This document shows, piece after piece, positions 1 to 6,585 of a stretch of 13,417 nucleotides of DNA (positions are counted from its first letter, which is position 1; the number at the start of each line of letters is the position of its first letter). Origin of the DNA: Candidatus Iainarchaeum sp. (GTDB lineage Archaea > Iainarchaeota > Iainarchaeia > Iainarchaeales > JAAZKV01). The notes under the pieces were generated by a model. It had not been told where the DNA came from, searched no databases, and saw only the letters and a list, made by a program, of their open reading frames with translations. The DNA lies in contig JAQVAR010000016.1 of assembly GCA_028690725.1 (NCBI GenBank), positions 1 through 13,417 on the forward strand, written 5' to 3'. A program made the translations under genes and the position numbers.

Positions 1-1
1 C

Positions 2-259
2 GTTAATCAAGGTTTTGAGCCAATTATTACTACTACTGATGTTGTTGTTGCAATGGCTTGTGATGCTACTGAAACAGTGTTTAATGAACAAATAGATGTT
101 ATGATTTTTGCTACTAGGGATAGTGATTTTTTACCTGCTTTAATTAAAGCAAAAACGAAGGGTAAAGAAACCGTTGCAATTATGGCTGAAGAAATGAGTG
201 CTTCTGCTTTAAAAAATACTGCTGATAAAGTTATTTTTTTAAAAGGAAAGAAGGTGTGA
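2..259 (+). CDS. NYN-domain (LabA/PIN-like) protein, 3' end only
   Basis: Only the last 85 residues are in the window; the frame is open at the left edge, so the start lies outside. The visible part begins with VNQGFEP and contains the segment TRDSDFLPALIKAKTKGKE. This matches the C-terminal half of the archaeal NYN-domain family (TIGR00288-like), in which a DSDF motif supplies acidic metal-binding residues of a PIN-type nuclease fold and is followed by a Gly-Lys strand. NYN proteins are predicted or shown to be RNases; activity here is inference, because the N-terminal acidic residue cannot be seen. An internal ATG at 53 is not a likely start because it would cut through the domain. The stop at 257-259 overlaps the ribosome-binding region (AAGGTGTGATG) of the next gene, so the two are very probably cotranscribed. 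Confidence 0.75.
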   Translation, partial: VNQGFEPIITTTDVVVAMACDATETVFNEQIDVMIFATRDSDFLPALIKAKTKGKETVAIMAEEMSASALKNTADKVIFLKGKKV

Positions 260-262
260 TGA

Positions 263-727
263 ATGAATTTTCCTGTTGGAGATGTTATTGCGAAAGCACC
301 TTTACCAGTAAATATTGTTACCGTTGCTAATGAGTTAAAAAAAATAAATTTTAATGGTTATATCATAATGTCTGTTAATAAAAATTGTTTTGAAGAAGGA
401 GTTTTATTTTTTAGAGAAGGAGATTTTTACGCAGCAATGGTTGAATGTGTTTTTGCTGAAAAAAACTTTAAAGGGGATAATGCAATTGAATATATTTTGA
501 ATCAGACTGTTGGAAATGGTTTTTTTCAAACGGTTCAATTAGTTAGAAGTCAAGTTGATTTGGTTACTGCTTTTGATGAAAAATTATTGTTTCGAAACAA
601 AATAAATTTAAAAGATCTTCCAAAGCTAATTCCTAGTACTTTTAGAGATAATTTTATTTTGCAAGAGCAAAATGAAGATATTTTAAACAAGTATGGTTTG
701 AGTTCTTTAGGGAAAAAAAGTGATTAA
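263..727 (+). CDS. DUF2226-like conserved archaeal protein
   Basis: This encodes 154 residues with no signal peptide or membrane segment. The layout resembles the archaeal DUF2226 family: an early LKKINFNGYI segment, then EEGVLFFREGDFYAAMVE (a 'lets a gain-of-signal protein report or bind' type beta sheet pattern), a GDNAIEYIL helix and a QVDLVTAFDEKLLF segment. The Gly-rich FREGDF turn is also reminiscent of the PATAN/DUF4388 fold seen in bacterial signalling proteins, but that link is inference. The family has no assigned biochemical function as far as I know. The gene starts 3 bases after the NYN gene stop and ends just before the Roadblock-like gene, so it belongs to the NYN-MinD-Sm cluster. 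The assignment rests on remembered family pattern and needs a profile search. Confidence 0.6.
   Translation: MNFPVGDVIAKAPLPVNIVTVANELKKINFNGYIIMSVNKNCFEEGVLFFREGDFYAAMVECVFAEKNFKGDNAIEYILNQTVGNGFFQTVQLVRSQVDLVTAFDEKLLFRNKINLKDLPKLIPSTFRDNFILQEQNEDILNKYGLSSLGKKSD
720..724 (+). promoter_or_regulatory. Shine-Dalgarno deciding the start at 729
   Basis: GTGAT lies 4 bases before ATG 729. The same AGTGAT-spacer-ATG arrangement precedes the genes at 4914, 5394 and 6031. This favours ATG 729 over the in-frame GTG at 720, which would use the Shine-Dalgarno sequence itself as start codon. Confidence 0.55.
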
Positions 728-728
728 A

Positions 729-1205
729 ATGTTTGGTAATATGTTTAGAAGAATATCTTTTAGAACAAAAGGGGATGAGACTTCAAAGCCAATGGCTCAA
801 GTTGATTTTTTAAAAGATTTTTTGTCAAAGCACAATTATGTTTTTTCAAAAGATTTTCAAGAAAATTTGGGTATTTTGAAAAAAAAACATTTAGTAGATT
901 CTTTTATAGTTACTAATTTTGATGGTAGTATAATAGTTGCTAGTGAAAATAGTTCTCATTCTGAAGGAATAATGGGCACTGCAATGCTTTCTTATATAAA
1001 AAGTGAAATTCCTGATAGTGATACTGTTTTAATAAAAAGAGAAAATAATTGGTTCATGCTTTTTACTCTTGAAAAAAAAGTTTTTATTGTTGAAGCAGGA
1101 AGCGAATTATCAAATATTGAATTAAAAGCTCTTGCGTTAGAATTAAGTATTCTTTTGGAAGAAAATAAATTAGTTTTAAGAGAAAAACAGGTTATGAGGG
1201 AATAA
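729..1205 (+). CDS. Probable Roadblock/LC7-type small protein
   Basis: This encodes 158 residues from ATG 729. The N-terminal 45 residues are basic and variable (MFGNMFRR at the start). Residues 50-145 show the alternating strand-helix pattern of a Roadblock/LC7 (profilin-like) domain: VDSFIVTNFDGSIIVASE (strand, NFDG turn, strand), then a helix, then NNWFMLFTLEKKVFIVEAG (two strands), then a long C-terminal helix. Roadblock proteins such as bacterial MglB usually regulate small GTPases or related P-loop NTPases. No GTPase is visible here, but a MinD ATPase starts one base after this gene ends, so MinD is the natural candidate partner (inference). Sequence similarity is weak and the fold call rests on secondary-structure pattern. 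The start overlaps the DUF2226-like gene's last bases closely. Confidence 0.5.
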   Translation: MFGNMFRRISFRTKGDETSKPMAQVDFLKDFLSKHNYVFSKDFQENLGILKKKHLVDSFIVTNFDGSIIVASENSSHSEGIMGTAMLSYIKSEIPDSDTVLIKRENNWFMLFTLEKKVFIVEAGSELSNIELKALALELSILLEENKLVLREKQVMRE

Positions 1206-1206
1206 T

Positions 1207-1986
1207 ATGTCAATAACAATTGCAATTGCATCTGGTAAGGGCGGGACAGGAAAAACAACTTTAACGGCAAATATTGGTATTTGTTTATCTAAATTGGGAA
1301 AAAAAGTTTTGTTAATAGATGCTGATGTTGCAATGGCAAATCTTTCGTTGATATTAGGAATGCAAAGTTCTCCAATAACATTACATGATGTTTTGTTGGG
1401 GGAAGCACAAGTACATGATTCAATTTATGATGGCCCACAAGGAGTTCATTTTATTCCATCTGGTTTAAGTTTAGATAATTATAAGAGAGTGGATAGTGAA
1501 AGATTGTCTAGTGTGGTAAGAGAATTAGAAGATAATTATGATTATATTTTGTTAGATGCTGCTGCCGGAATAGAAAAAAATGTTTTGAGTGCTTTTAGTG
1601 CGTCACAAGAAACATTATTAATAACGATGCCAACTTCTCCAGCAATTGCTGATGCATTAAAAACAAAATTGGTTGCACAAAGACTTGGTAGCAAAGTTAT
1701 TGGTGTTGTAATAAATTTTGTTATGGGAGAAAAAGGAGAAATAAATAAACAAGAAGTGGCAAGTATCTTAGAACTCCCAATTTATGGTTCTGTACCTTAT
1801 GATTCTGAAGTAAGGAAAAGTTTTATGCAACAAAAAGTTGCGCCCGTATCAATAAGAAAACCAGACGCAATTTCTTCTCAAGAATTTATGAAAATTGCTT
1901 CTAGATTGACAGGATTAAAAGTACAGGATACAATTGTTGAGAAAAAAAGTTTTTTTTCTAAATTAATTTCTAAATTTAGGAGATAA
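1207..1986 (+). CDS. minD: MinD/ParA-family ATPase with membrane-targeting helix
   Basis: This 259-residue P-loop ATPase has a deviant Walker A motif at 11-18 (KGGTGKTT) including the signature Lys at 11. The switch I region at 38-45 is DADVAMAN. A Walker B-like YDYILLDAAAG lies near residue 115, and a VVINF segment follows. The last 14 residues (KSFFSKLISKFRR) form an amphipathic basic helix like the MinD membrane-targeting sequence, so ATP-dependent dimerisation and reversible membrane binding are expected. Archaeal MinD homologues usually lack MinC and MinE and several have roles in positioning envelope machines such as pili or archaella; which applies here is unknown. The start at ATG 1207 follows a GAGGG Shine-Dalgarno. 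The gene is packed between the Roadblock-like gene (1-base gap) and an Sm protein (12-base gap). Confidence 0.92.
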   Translation: MSITIAIASGKGGTGKTTLTANIGICLSKLGKKVLLIDADVAMANLSLILGMQSSPITLHDVLLGEAQVHDSIYDGPQGVHFIPSGLSLDNYKRVDSERLSSVVRELEDNYDYILLDAAAGIEKNVLSAFSASQETLLITMPTSPAIADALKTKLVAQRLGSKVIGVVINFVMGEKGEINKQEVASILELPIYGSVPYDSEVRKSFMQQKVAPVSIRKPDAISSQEFMKIASRLTGLKVQDTIVEKKSFFSKLISKFRR

Positions 1987-1998
1987 TGGGGTGTAGTT

Positions 1999-2217
1999 AT
2001 GGAAAATAGGCCGTTTGATTTGTTAAACAATGCAATAAACAAAGAAGTTCTAATAGTTTTGAAAGGGGGAAGACAAATAAGAGGCTTGCTAAAAGCATAT
2101 GATGTTCATATGAATCTTCACCTTGAAAATGCTAATGAATTAGTTGATGGTGAAATGAAAACTAATTATGGTAAAGTGTTTGTTAGGGGAGATAACGTAA
2201 TTTTAATAACACCATAA
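1999..2217 (+). CDS. lsm: Archaeal Sm-like protein (Lsm/SmAP)
   Basis: This 72-residue protein has the full minimal Sm fold. Sm1 spans about residues 14-46 and includes VLKGGRQIRGLLKAYDVHMN, with the conserved Gly and the Asp-x-x-x-Asn RNA-binding loop. Sm2 is near the C-terminus (GKVFVRGDNVILI), with the RGDN signature that contacts uridine bases. Such proteins form heptameric rings that bind U-rich RNA. The length fits archaeal SmAP1. It is preceded by GGGGTGTAG as Shine-Dalgarno and is the last gene of the NYN-MinD cluster. In many archaea the Sm gene is next to L37e; here it follows MinD, and L37e is not in the window. Confidence 0.95.
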   Translation: MENRPFDLLNNAINKEVLIVLKGGRQIRGLLKAYDVHMNLHLENANELVDGEMKTNYGKVFVRGDNVILITP

Positions 2218-2234
2218 TTATTGTTAAATGCATT

Positions 2235-2258
2235 TTTTTAGACTCTAAAAACATTTTT
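2235..2258 (+). terminator. Candidate terminator after the Sm-like gene
   Basis: TTTTTAGA-C-TCTAAAAA (2235-2251) is a perfect inverted repeat with a one-base centre, followed by CA and a T5 run. It sits 17 bases past the Sm stop and could end the NYN-MinD-Sm transcript. Its AT-rich stem is weak, so an operator role for the next gene is also possible. Confidence 0.4.
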
Positions 2259-2291
2259 ATTAAACAAATGCTATTTTTATATTGATTTTTG

Positions 2292-3713
2292 ATGGATTCA
2301 AATAAAAAGTCGCACGTGATTGATTTAATAAAAAAATCATTGTCATTAGGAATTAGTGAAAAAGATATTCTTGATACTTTGGTAGATGCTAATTTGAACA
2401 AAGAAAATGCTGAAGAATTAATTGATGAATCAAAAAAAGATTTTCAAGAAAAAAAAGTTGAAGTTGTTAAAGAAAACAAACAATTAGATTCTAAAAAATT
2501 TTTTGATGAAAATACAAACAAATTAAGTATTAGCGATCAGATAACTAAACAACTTGGTTTAGAAGTTAAAGAAAAAAAGTATGATGGCGAAAATATAAAA
2601 AATGATACTTTAGAAAATGAAATTGTTGAAGAAAATAAAAAAGAACTTGATAATAATTCAAAAAGTAATTTTGAACAAAATCAAAAAGAAGAAAAAAATA
2701 TTGAAAAAAAATCTGATTTTGAAAATAATATTATTAAAAAAGAAAATATTGAGAATAACGAAGATAAAAATGTTTTTAATAATGATAATGTTTTGGTTGA
2801 TAATAAAAATTCCAATAATAAATCTATTGAAGAATTGTGGAAAAAAGGAATTGTTGTTGCAGTAAATTCTAGATTAAATGAAATGAAAAAAATAAAAGAA
2901 GAAATGGATTATATTATTAGTACAAAAGTTGATTCTGCTGTAAAAAAAGAAACGAATCAATTTAAAGTTATTTTAGAATCCCAAAAAGAATTAATTATTT
3001 CAAGTAATAAAGAAGCACTAGAACAAAAACAAAAAGAAATTTCTTTTATAATTGATTCAAAAATTGCTGAAATAAAAAAAGAATCTCAAGAATTAAGTAG
3101 AAATATAGAGAGAATAGAAGATTCAAAGAAACAGCAAGAAGAATTAATTTCTCAAATAAATCAAACTTTGGGAGATGCTAAAAAAACAAAATCACAATTG
3201 TTAATTGAAATGAATTCTGAATTGATAAAAAGCAAATCGCAAGCACAAGAATTTATTGATACTGCAAAAAAACAAATGGAATCTTTAGACTCAAGAATAA
3301 ACAAAACATTAGAATTTGAAAAAAATATTGCTGAAGGCATGCTTCAAGAAGCTGAACAAAAAATAGAAAATTTAACAATACAAAAAGCTGATGAATTATT
3401 AGGGGAATTAGAATTAAAATTAAATAATTTAAAATCAATTGAAAAAAATATTGATTTGGATAATATTGGGCAAAAAATAAAATTGTTAGATCAATTTAAA
3501 AAAGAATTTTTGAACAATATTGAAGAAAATATTAAAAAAATAAATACTGCTATTGAAAAATTAAATCTAAAAAATGAACTAATTTCAAAAGAAATTGAAG
3601 AAAAAAATTTAATTATTGATGCAAAAATAGAAGAATTAACAAAATTTGAAAAAATATTGACTGATAATTTAGAAAAAATTATTCAATCAAAAAAAAATAA
3701 AAAGAATAAATAA
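2292..3713 (+). CDS. Large Lys/Glu/Asn-rich coiled-coil protein, function unknown
   Basis: This is a 473-residue protein that I do not recognise as a named family. Three parts are visible. Residues 1-45 form a small helical domain (LIKKSLSLGISEKDILDTLVDA...NAEELI), like the UBA-type helical repeats found in DPANN proteins. Residues 46-178 are low-complexity Asn/Lys/Glu and probably disordered. Residues about 178-468 form a long, nearly continuous coiled coil that opens with SIEELWKKGIVVAVNSRLNEM. No Cys, signal peptide or membrane segment is evident. The long helical rod suggests a structural, tethering or SMC-hinge-free scaffold role, but nothing fixes a function. ATG 2292 was chosen; the TTG one codon upstream adds only one residue. 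The gene follows the MinD-Sm cluster after 74 bases and converges on ttuA. Confidence 0.8.
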   Translation: MDSNKKSHVIDLIKKSLSLGISEKDILDTLVDANLNKENAEELIDESKKDFQEKKVEVVKENKQLDSKKFFDENTNKLSISDQITKQLGLEVKEKKYDGENIKNDTLENEIVEENKKELDNNSKSNFEQNQKEEKNIEKKSDFENNIIKKENIENNEDKNVFNNDNVLVDNKNSNNKSIEELWKKGIVVAVNSRLNEMKKIKEEMDYIISTKVDSAVKKETNQFKVILESQKELIISSNKEALEQKQKEISFIIDSKIAEIKKESQELSRNIERIEDSKKQQEELISQINQTLGDAKKTKSQLLIEMNSELIKSKSQAQEFIDTAKKQMESLDSRINKTLEFEKNIAEGMLQEAEQKIENLTIQKADELLGELELKLNNLKSIEKNIDLDNIGQKIKLLDQFKKEFLNNIEENIKKINTAIEKLNLKNELISKEIEEKNLIIDAKIEELTKFEKILTDNLEKIIQSKKNKKNK

Positions 3714-3754
3714 TATTTTTTTATTAAATATTTTTTCTATGTAATATTTTTTTT

Positions 3755-3777
3755 ATTATTTTAAAATAATTTTTTTA
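3755..3777 (+). terminator. Palindrome plus T-run between convergent genes
   Basis: ATTATTTTAAAATAAT (3755-3770) is a perfect 16-bp palindrome immediately followed by T6 and then ATTT. It lies between the coiled-coil gene and ttuA, which converge with a 61-base gap. On the plus strand it has hairpin-plus-U-tract form. The whole gap is U-rich on this strand, so termination may rely on the U-tracts alone. Confidence 0.4.
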
Positions 3778-4866
3778 TTTATTGTATTTTGTTATTGCAC
3801 AAGTTAATTTATTTTTTTTTATGAATTTTTTAGTGTTTTTTGTAATTTTGTTTTTCTTTTTAATTTTTTTTTCATTTTTCATTTTTTGTATTAATTCACA
3901 AGTCTTACAAATTTTTTTTTCTGTTGGTTCTCCACAAATAGAGCATTCTTTTAATTGTTTTTGTAAAATTTCTTTTTCGTTTTTTGTTGGAGTAATTTTT
4001 TTCTTTAATGTTTCATAAAATCTTAATATTGAGTAATCATTTCCTGGAAAACGGTTTTCAAATTTGTTTAGCATTTCTCGATATTCATTTCTTTTCGCAG
4101 TCCAACTATAAGGACAACATTCTTGTGAATAATGTTCAATATTGTTAAAAGCGCAATATGCAATAATTTCTTTTTCTGGTGTTTCATATAATGGTTTAAT
4201 TCTTTTTACAAAATTGTTATGTTTTATAATGCCTGGTTTAGCGCCACTTCTAATAATTCTTTCAATTTCATTATTAAACACATTCATTACGAAACTTTGG
4301 ACTTCATCATTAAGATTATGTCCTGTTACAAGTTTATCTGCTTTCATTTTTCTAGCAAAATTATTCATTATATTCCTCCGCATTACTCCACAAAAAGCAC
4401 ATGTGCCACCCAATTTTTTATTTTCTAATAATATTGGCATTATTTCATCATTTGTAATTCCAAATCTTTTTTTAAAAGAAATAATATGATATTTGACTCC
4501 GAGTTTTTTACAAGTTTTTTTTGCTATTTTAATTGCTTTATTTCTATAATTTTTTACTCCTTCATCAATAATTAACACTTCAATTGGATTACTCTTTGAA
4601 TAAAATTTATTTAATAATGTTAGTGTTACAATAGAATCTTTTCCGCCCGAAACAGCAATCAATAATTTTTCTTTTGACTTAAACAAAGAATATTTTCTAA
4701 TTGTTTTTTTGAACCTATTTTCAAAAAAAATGTTAAAATGTTTTTTACAAAAATTGTGTGGGCCATAATTAAGTGTTATTACTTTTTTTTTATTACATTT
4801 GTCGCAAACAAATTTTGAATTTAGTTTAGTACTTTTTTTTTCCACAATAATTTTATTTTTCGTCAT
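3775..4866 (-). CDS. ttuA: TtuA/Ncs6-like tRNA 2-thiouridine synthetase
   Basis: This 363-residue protein belongs to the PP-loop ATPase group that adenylates and thiolates uridine in tRNA (U54 by TtuA, U34 by Ncs6/NcsA). An N-terminal zinc site is formed by C21, C24, C40 and H43. The PP-loop SGGKDS is at 73-78. A GHNLNDE motif is at 182-188. C156 and C159 (CAFC) plus C251 (in CCPYS) match the three cysteines that hold the catalytic [4Fe-4S] cluster in TtuA. A C-terminal zinc site is formed by C308, C311, C320 and C323. A Lys-rich tail of about 40 residues follows and is longer than usual. ATG 4866 is preferred: the earlier in-frame ATG at 4890 falls inside the best TATA box, and the transcript would then be leaderless. 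U54 versus U34 specificity cannot be settled from sequence alone. Confidence 0.9.
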   Translation of the reverse strand: MTKNKIIVEKKSTKLNSKFVCDKCNKKKVITLNYGPHNFCKKHFNIFFENRFKKTIRKYSLFKSKEKLLIAVSGGKDSIVTLTLLNKFYSKSNPIEVLIIDEGVKNYRNKAIKIAKKTCKKLGVKYHIISFKKRFGITNDEIMPILLENKKLGGTCAFCGVMRRNIMNNFARKMKADKLVTGHNLNDEVQSFVMNVFNNEIERIIRSGAKPGIIKHNNFVKRIKPLYETPEKEIIAYCAFNNIEHYSQECCPYSWTAKRNEYREMLNKFENRFPGNDYSILRFYETLKKKITPTKNEKEILQKQLKECSICGEPTEKKICKTCELIQKMKNEKKIKKKNKITKNTKKFIKKNKLTCAITKYNK

Positions 4867-4872
4867 AGTTAA

Positions 4873-4881
4873 TTTTAAATA
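4873..4881 (+). promoter_or_regulatory. TATA box for the basic protein gene
   Basis: TTTTAAATA lies about 35-40 bases before ATG 4914, which places transcription start near 4901-4906, next to the AGTGAT Shine-Dalgarno at 4905-4910. It overlaps the N-terminal codon region and the promoter of the divergent ttuA gene. Confidence 0.5.
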
Positions 4882-4889
4882 GTGAAACA

Positions 4890-4897
4890 TTAAATAA
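4890..4897 (-). promoter_or_regulatory. TATA-like box for ttuA (minus strand)
   Basis: On the minus strand this reads TTATTTAA and is centred about 27 bases upstream of ATG 4866, the spacing expected for a leaderless archaeal transcript. It interleaves with the divergent TATA box at 4873-4881. Confidence 0.45.
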
Positions 4898-4913
4898 GTA
4901 TTATAGTGATTTT

Positions 4914-5303
4914 ATGCGAAAACCAGGAGTTTTAGTTAGAAAAGGTATTGGCCCAAAATTCCCAATTAAACGACCTATTGCTATTCCAAGAAAGATGCCT
5001 TCAACCAATATTGTTTCAAGTAATGTTGGTAATAGTAATTTTTCGAAAAAACCAGGCCTTTCAATTAGAAAAATTAATGGGCCAAAAAAATTTCGTGGTA
5101 TTGCATCAGAAACTAGTTCAAGAGAAAAGGCAAGGGAGAGTGTTTTGAAAGCAACTTTTGGGGCTCTTAATTTAATAACTCCTAGAAAAATGGTTGTTAA
5201 TAATAAAAATAGAAAAGCTTATGTTAGAGTTAAACATTCTAGCGGTGTTTCTGGTGAATTAACTGTAAATGGAAAAAAAGGAAAATTGATAATAAAAAAA
5301 TAA
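4914..5303 (+). CDS. Small very basic protein with internal repeat, unknown
   Basis: This 129-residue protein is strongly basic and I do not recognise it. Residues 1-61 are rich in Pro, Gly, Lys and Arg and contain two related segments: KPGVLVRKGIGPKFP (3-17) and KPGLSIRKINGPKKF (46-60), aligning without gaps with eight identities. A predicted helix follows (about 67-85, with SSREKARESVLKATFGAL), then a Lys-rich beta-like C-terminus (KMVVNNKNRKAYVRVKHSSG and onward). The repeats look like a disordered RNA- or DNA-contacting tail of the sort seen in ribosomal proteins, but no ribosomal family fits. A TATA box and the GTGAT Shine-Dalgarno used by neighbouring genes support expression. It lies directly upstream of L15e, with a separate promoter between them. 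A role in ribosomes or nucleic-acid packaging is only inference. Confidence 0.75.
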   Translation: MRKPGVLVRKGIGPKFPIKRPIAIPRKMPSTNIVSSNVGNSNFSKKPGLSIRKINGPKKFRGIASETSSREKARESVLKATFGALNLITPRKMVVNNKNRKAYVRVKHSSGVSGELTVNGKKGKLIIKK

Positions 5304-5335
5304 TTTTTTTGTAATAATTTTTATTTAATAGTTAG

Positions 5336-5344
5336 TTTTATAAA
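5336..5344 (+). promoter_or_regulatory. TATA box upstream of L15e
   Basis: TTTTATAAA is centred about 54 bases before ATG 5394, predicting a start near 5366-5370 and a leader of about 25 bases containing AGTGAT at 5385-5390. It would drive L15e-Rpp30-Pop5. Confidence 0.6.
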
Positions 5345-5393
5345 TTCTTTTTAATGAAAGTTCTCTTATTGGTGAGTTATAGAAAGTGATTTT

Positions 5394-5990
5394 ATGGGTG
5401 CAAGTAAATATATTTCAAAGACTTTGCAAAAAGAGTGGAAAAATATTGAAGATTCTGATTATAATTATGGTTCTTTAATGCAAAAAAAAGAAATTGAGTT
5501 TAGAAAAGAAAAAAATTCTGTTGTTAGAATTGATAAACCAAGTAATATTGTTTCTGCAAAAAGTATTGGTTATAGGGCTAAACAAGGAATTTTTGTTGTT
5601 AGGGTTAGAGTTAGAAAAGGTTCAGGAACATACCATAGACCAAAGAATAAAAGGAGACCAAAAAGACAAGGGCAAGCAAAACTAACTAGAAAAATAAGTA
5701 TTAGGGCAATTGCTGAAGAAAGAGCTTCAAAAAAATTTGAAAATGCTGAGGTTCTTGGTTCTTACAAGGCTGCTGAAGATGGAAGAAATCATTATTATGA
5801 AATTATTCTTGCTGATAGAGAAGCATCTACGATTGGTAGTGATAAAAAACTAGCTTTTTTATTTAAAGGGCAAAAGGGAAGGGCTGAAAGAGGAAAAACT
5901 TTTGCTGGAAGAGTTAATAAAGAAGATAATAAAAGAACAAAAAGAAAAAAAGTAAGAAAAAAGAAAAATAAAAATAATTCGAGCAAATAA
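5394..5990 (+). CDS. rpl15e: Ribosomal protein L15e (eL15)
   Basis: This 198-residue protein of the large ribosomal subunit is a close match to archaeal/eukaryotic eL15. The motif VVRIDKPSNIVSAKSIGYRA, followed by KQGIFVVRVRVRKG, is diagnostic. It continues with RPKRQGQAKLTRKISIRAIAEERA and the NAEVLGSYKAAEDGRNHYYE segment. The C-terminal tail (about 25 residues) is almost entirely Lys, Arg and Asn, as expected for an rRNA-binding extension. The start ATG 5394 follows the AGTGAT Shine-Dalgarno. In many archaea L15e opens the exosome superoperon ahead of the RNase P genes, and the same order is kept here. Confidence 0.96.
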   Translation: MGASKYISKTLQKEWKNIEDSDYNYGSLMQKKEIEFRKEKNSVVRIDKPSNIVSAKSIGYRAKQGIFVVRVRVRKGSGTYHRPKNKRRPKRQGQAKLTRKISIRAIAEERASKKFENAEVLGSYKAAEDGRNHYYEIILADREASTIGSDKKLAFLFKGQKGRAERGKTFAGRVNKEDNKRTKRKKVRKKKNKNNSSK

Positions 5991-5997
5991 ATTGTGT

Positions 5998-6016
5998 GCT
6001 TTGCCAAAGGCATAGC
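5998..6016 (+). repeat. Short inverted repeat in the L15e-rpp30 gap
   Basis: GCTTTGCCAAAGGCATAGC can fold as GCT/AGC plus TGCC/GGCA with one T-T mismatch and an AAA loop. It is GC-rich for this genome and lies 4 bases before the GTGAT Shine-Dalgarno of rpp30. It may be a processing site, an attenuator or chance. Confidence 0.4.
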
Positions 6017-6030
6017 TAAAGTGATTACAA

Positions 6031-6585
6031 ATGGTAGATATTGTTTATAAGCAGCCAACAAAAGAGTTGCTTCAATTAGGAGTTTATTTCAAAGAAAAAG
6101 TTATTGTTCTTATTGAAAATGAGAATGATGAATTGATAGCAAAGAAAAAAGAGTTAATTCCTTGTTATATTGTTGATGAAAAAACTGATTTAAATAAAAT
6201 TAAAAAAAAGAAAAAAGCTGTTTTTGGTTGTTCTGTAAAAAATAATGAATTTGCTGTAAAAATAAAGGCTGATTTTTTAATTCAACCTTGTAATGAAAAA
6301 CAATTTTTTGATCTTGGTTTGGCAAAAAAATTGTCTGAAAATAATATTGTTGTTGTTCTAATGTTTGAAGAGTTATTAGAAAAAAATAGTTTTGAAAGAC
6401 ACCTTTATTGGAAGAATTATTTAGAGGTTGTTAATTATTGTAAAAAAAAGGGCACAAAATTTATTGTTGCTTCTGGTTGTAAGAATCCATTTAATTTAAA
6501 ACACACAAAAATTAGAAAATGTGTTGCCGAAATACTTGGTTTAAATAAAAAAGAAATTGAAAAAAGTTTTGGTGGTTGTTTATGA
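6031..6585 (+). CDS. rnp3: RNase P protein subunit Rpp30
   Basis: This 184-residue protein matches archaeal RNase P component 3 (Rpp30/RNP1), a TIM-barrel-like protein that pairs with Pop5 to activate the RNase P catalytic RNA in tRNA 5' maturation. Visible family features are a DFLIQPCNEKQFFDLGLAKKL segment and a C-terminal VASGCKNPFNLKHTKIRKCVAEILGL segment with the Ser-Gly and Arg-x-x-x-x-Ala pattern. It is somewhat shorter than typical. ATG 6031 follows GTGAT by 5 bases. Its stop overlaps the Pop5 start in ATGA, the usual arrangement for translational coupling of two subunits that form a heterodimer. Confidence 0.88.
   Translation: MVDIVYKQPTKELLQLGVYFKEKVIVLIENENDELIAKKKELIPCYIVDEKTDLNKIKKKKKAVFGCSVKNNEFAVKIKADFLIQPCNEKQFFDLGLAKKLSENNIVVVLMFEELLEKNSFERHLYWKNYLEVVNYCKKKGTKFIVASGCKNPFNLKHTKIRKCVAEILGLNKKEIEKSFGGCL

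Noticed and set aside
587..600. 14-bp palindrome TTGTTTCGAAACAA
   Set aside because: It lies inside the DUF2226-like coding region, encodes ordinary residues and has no partner sites nearby, so chance is the simplest explanation.
720..728. GTG start for the Roadblock-like gene
   Set aside because: It would overlap the Shine-Dalgarno that serves ATG 729 and adds only three residues.
2226..2235. AAATGCATTT palindrome and AAATGC repeat near 2266
   Set aside because: These are short and AT-rich, so they are not distinguishable from background.
2617..2865. Lys/Ile-rich open frame in another frame
   Set aside because: It is an artefact of the A-rich low-complexity stretch of the coiled-coil gene.
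4867..4890. Longer ttuA start at ATG 4890
   Set aside because: It would begin at the edge of the best TATA-like box, and the added residues do not resemble the family start.
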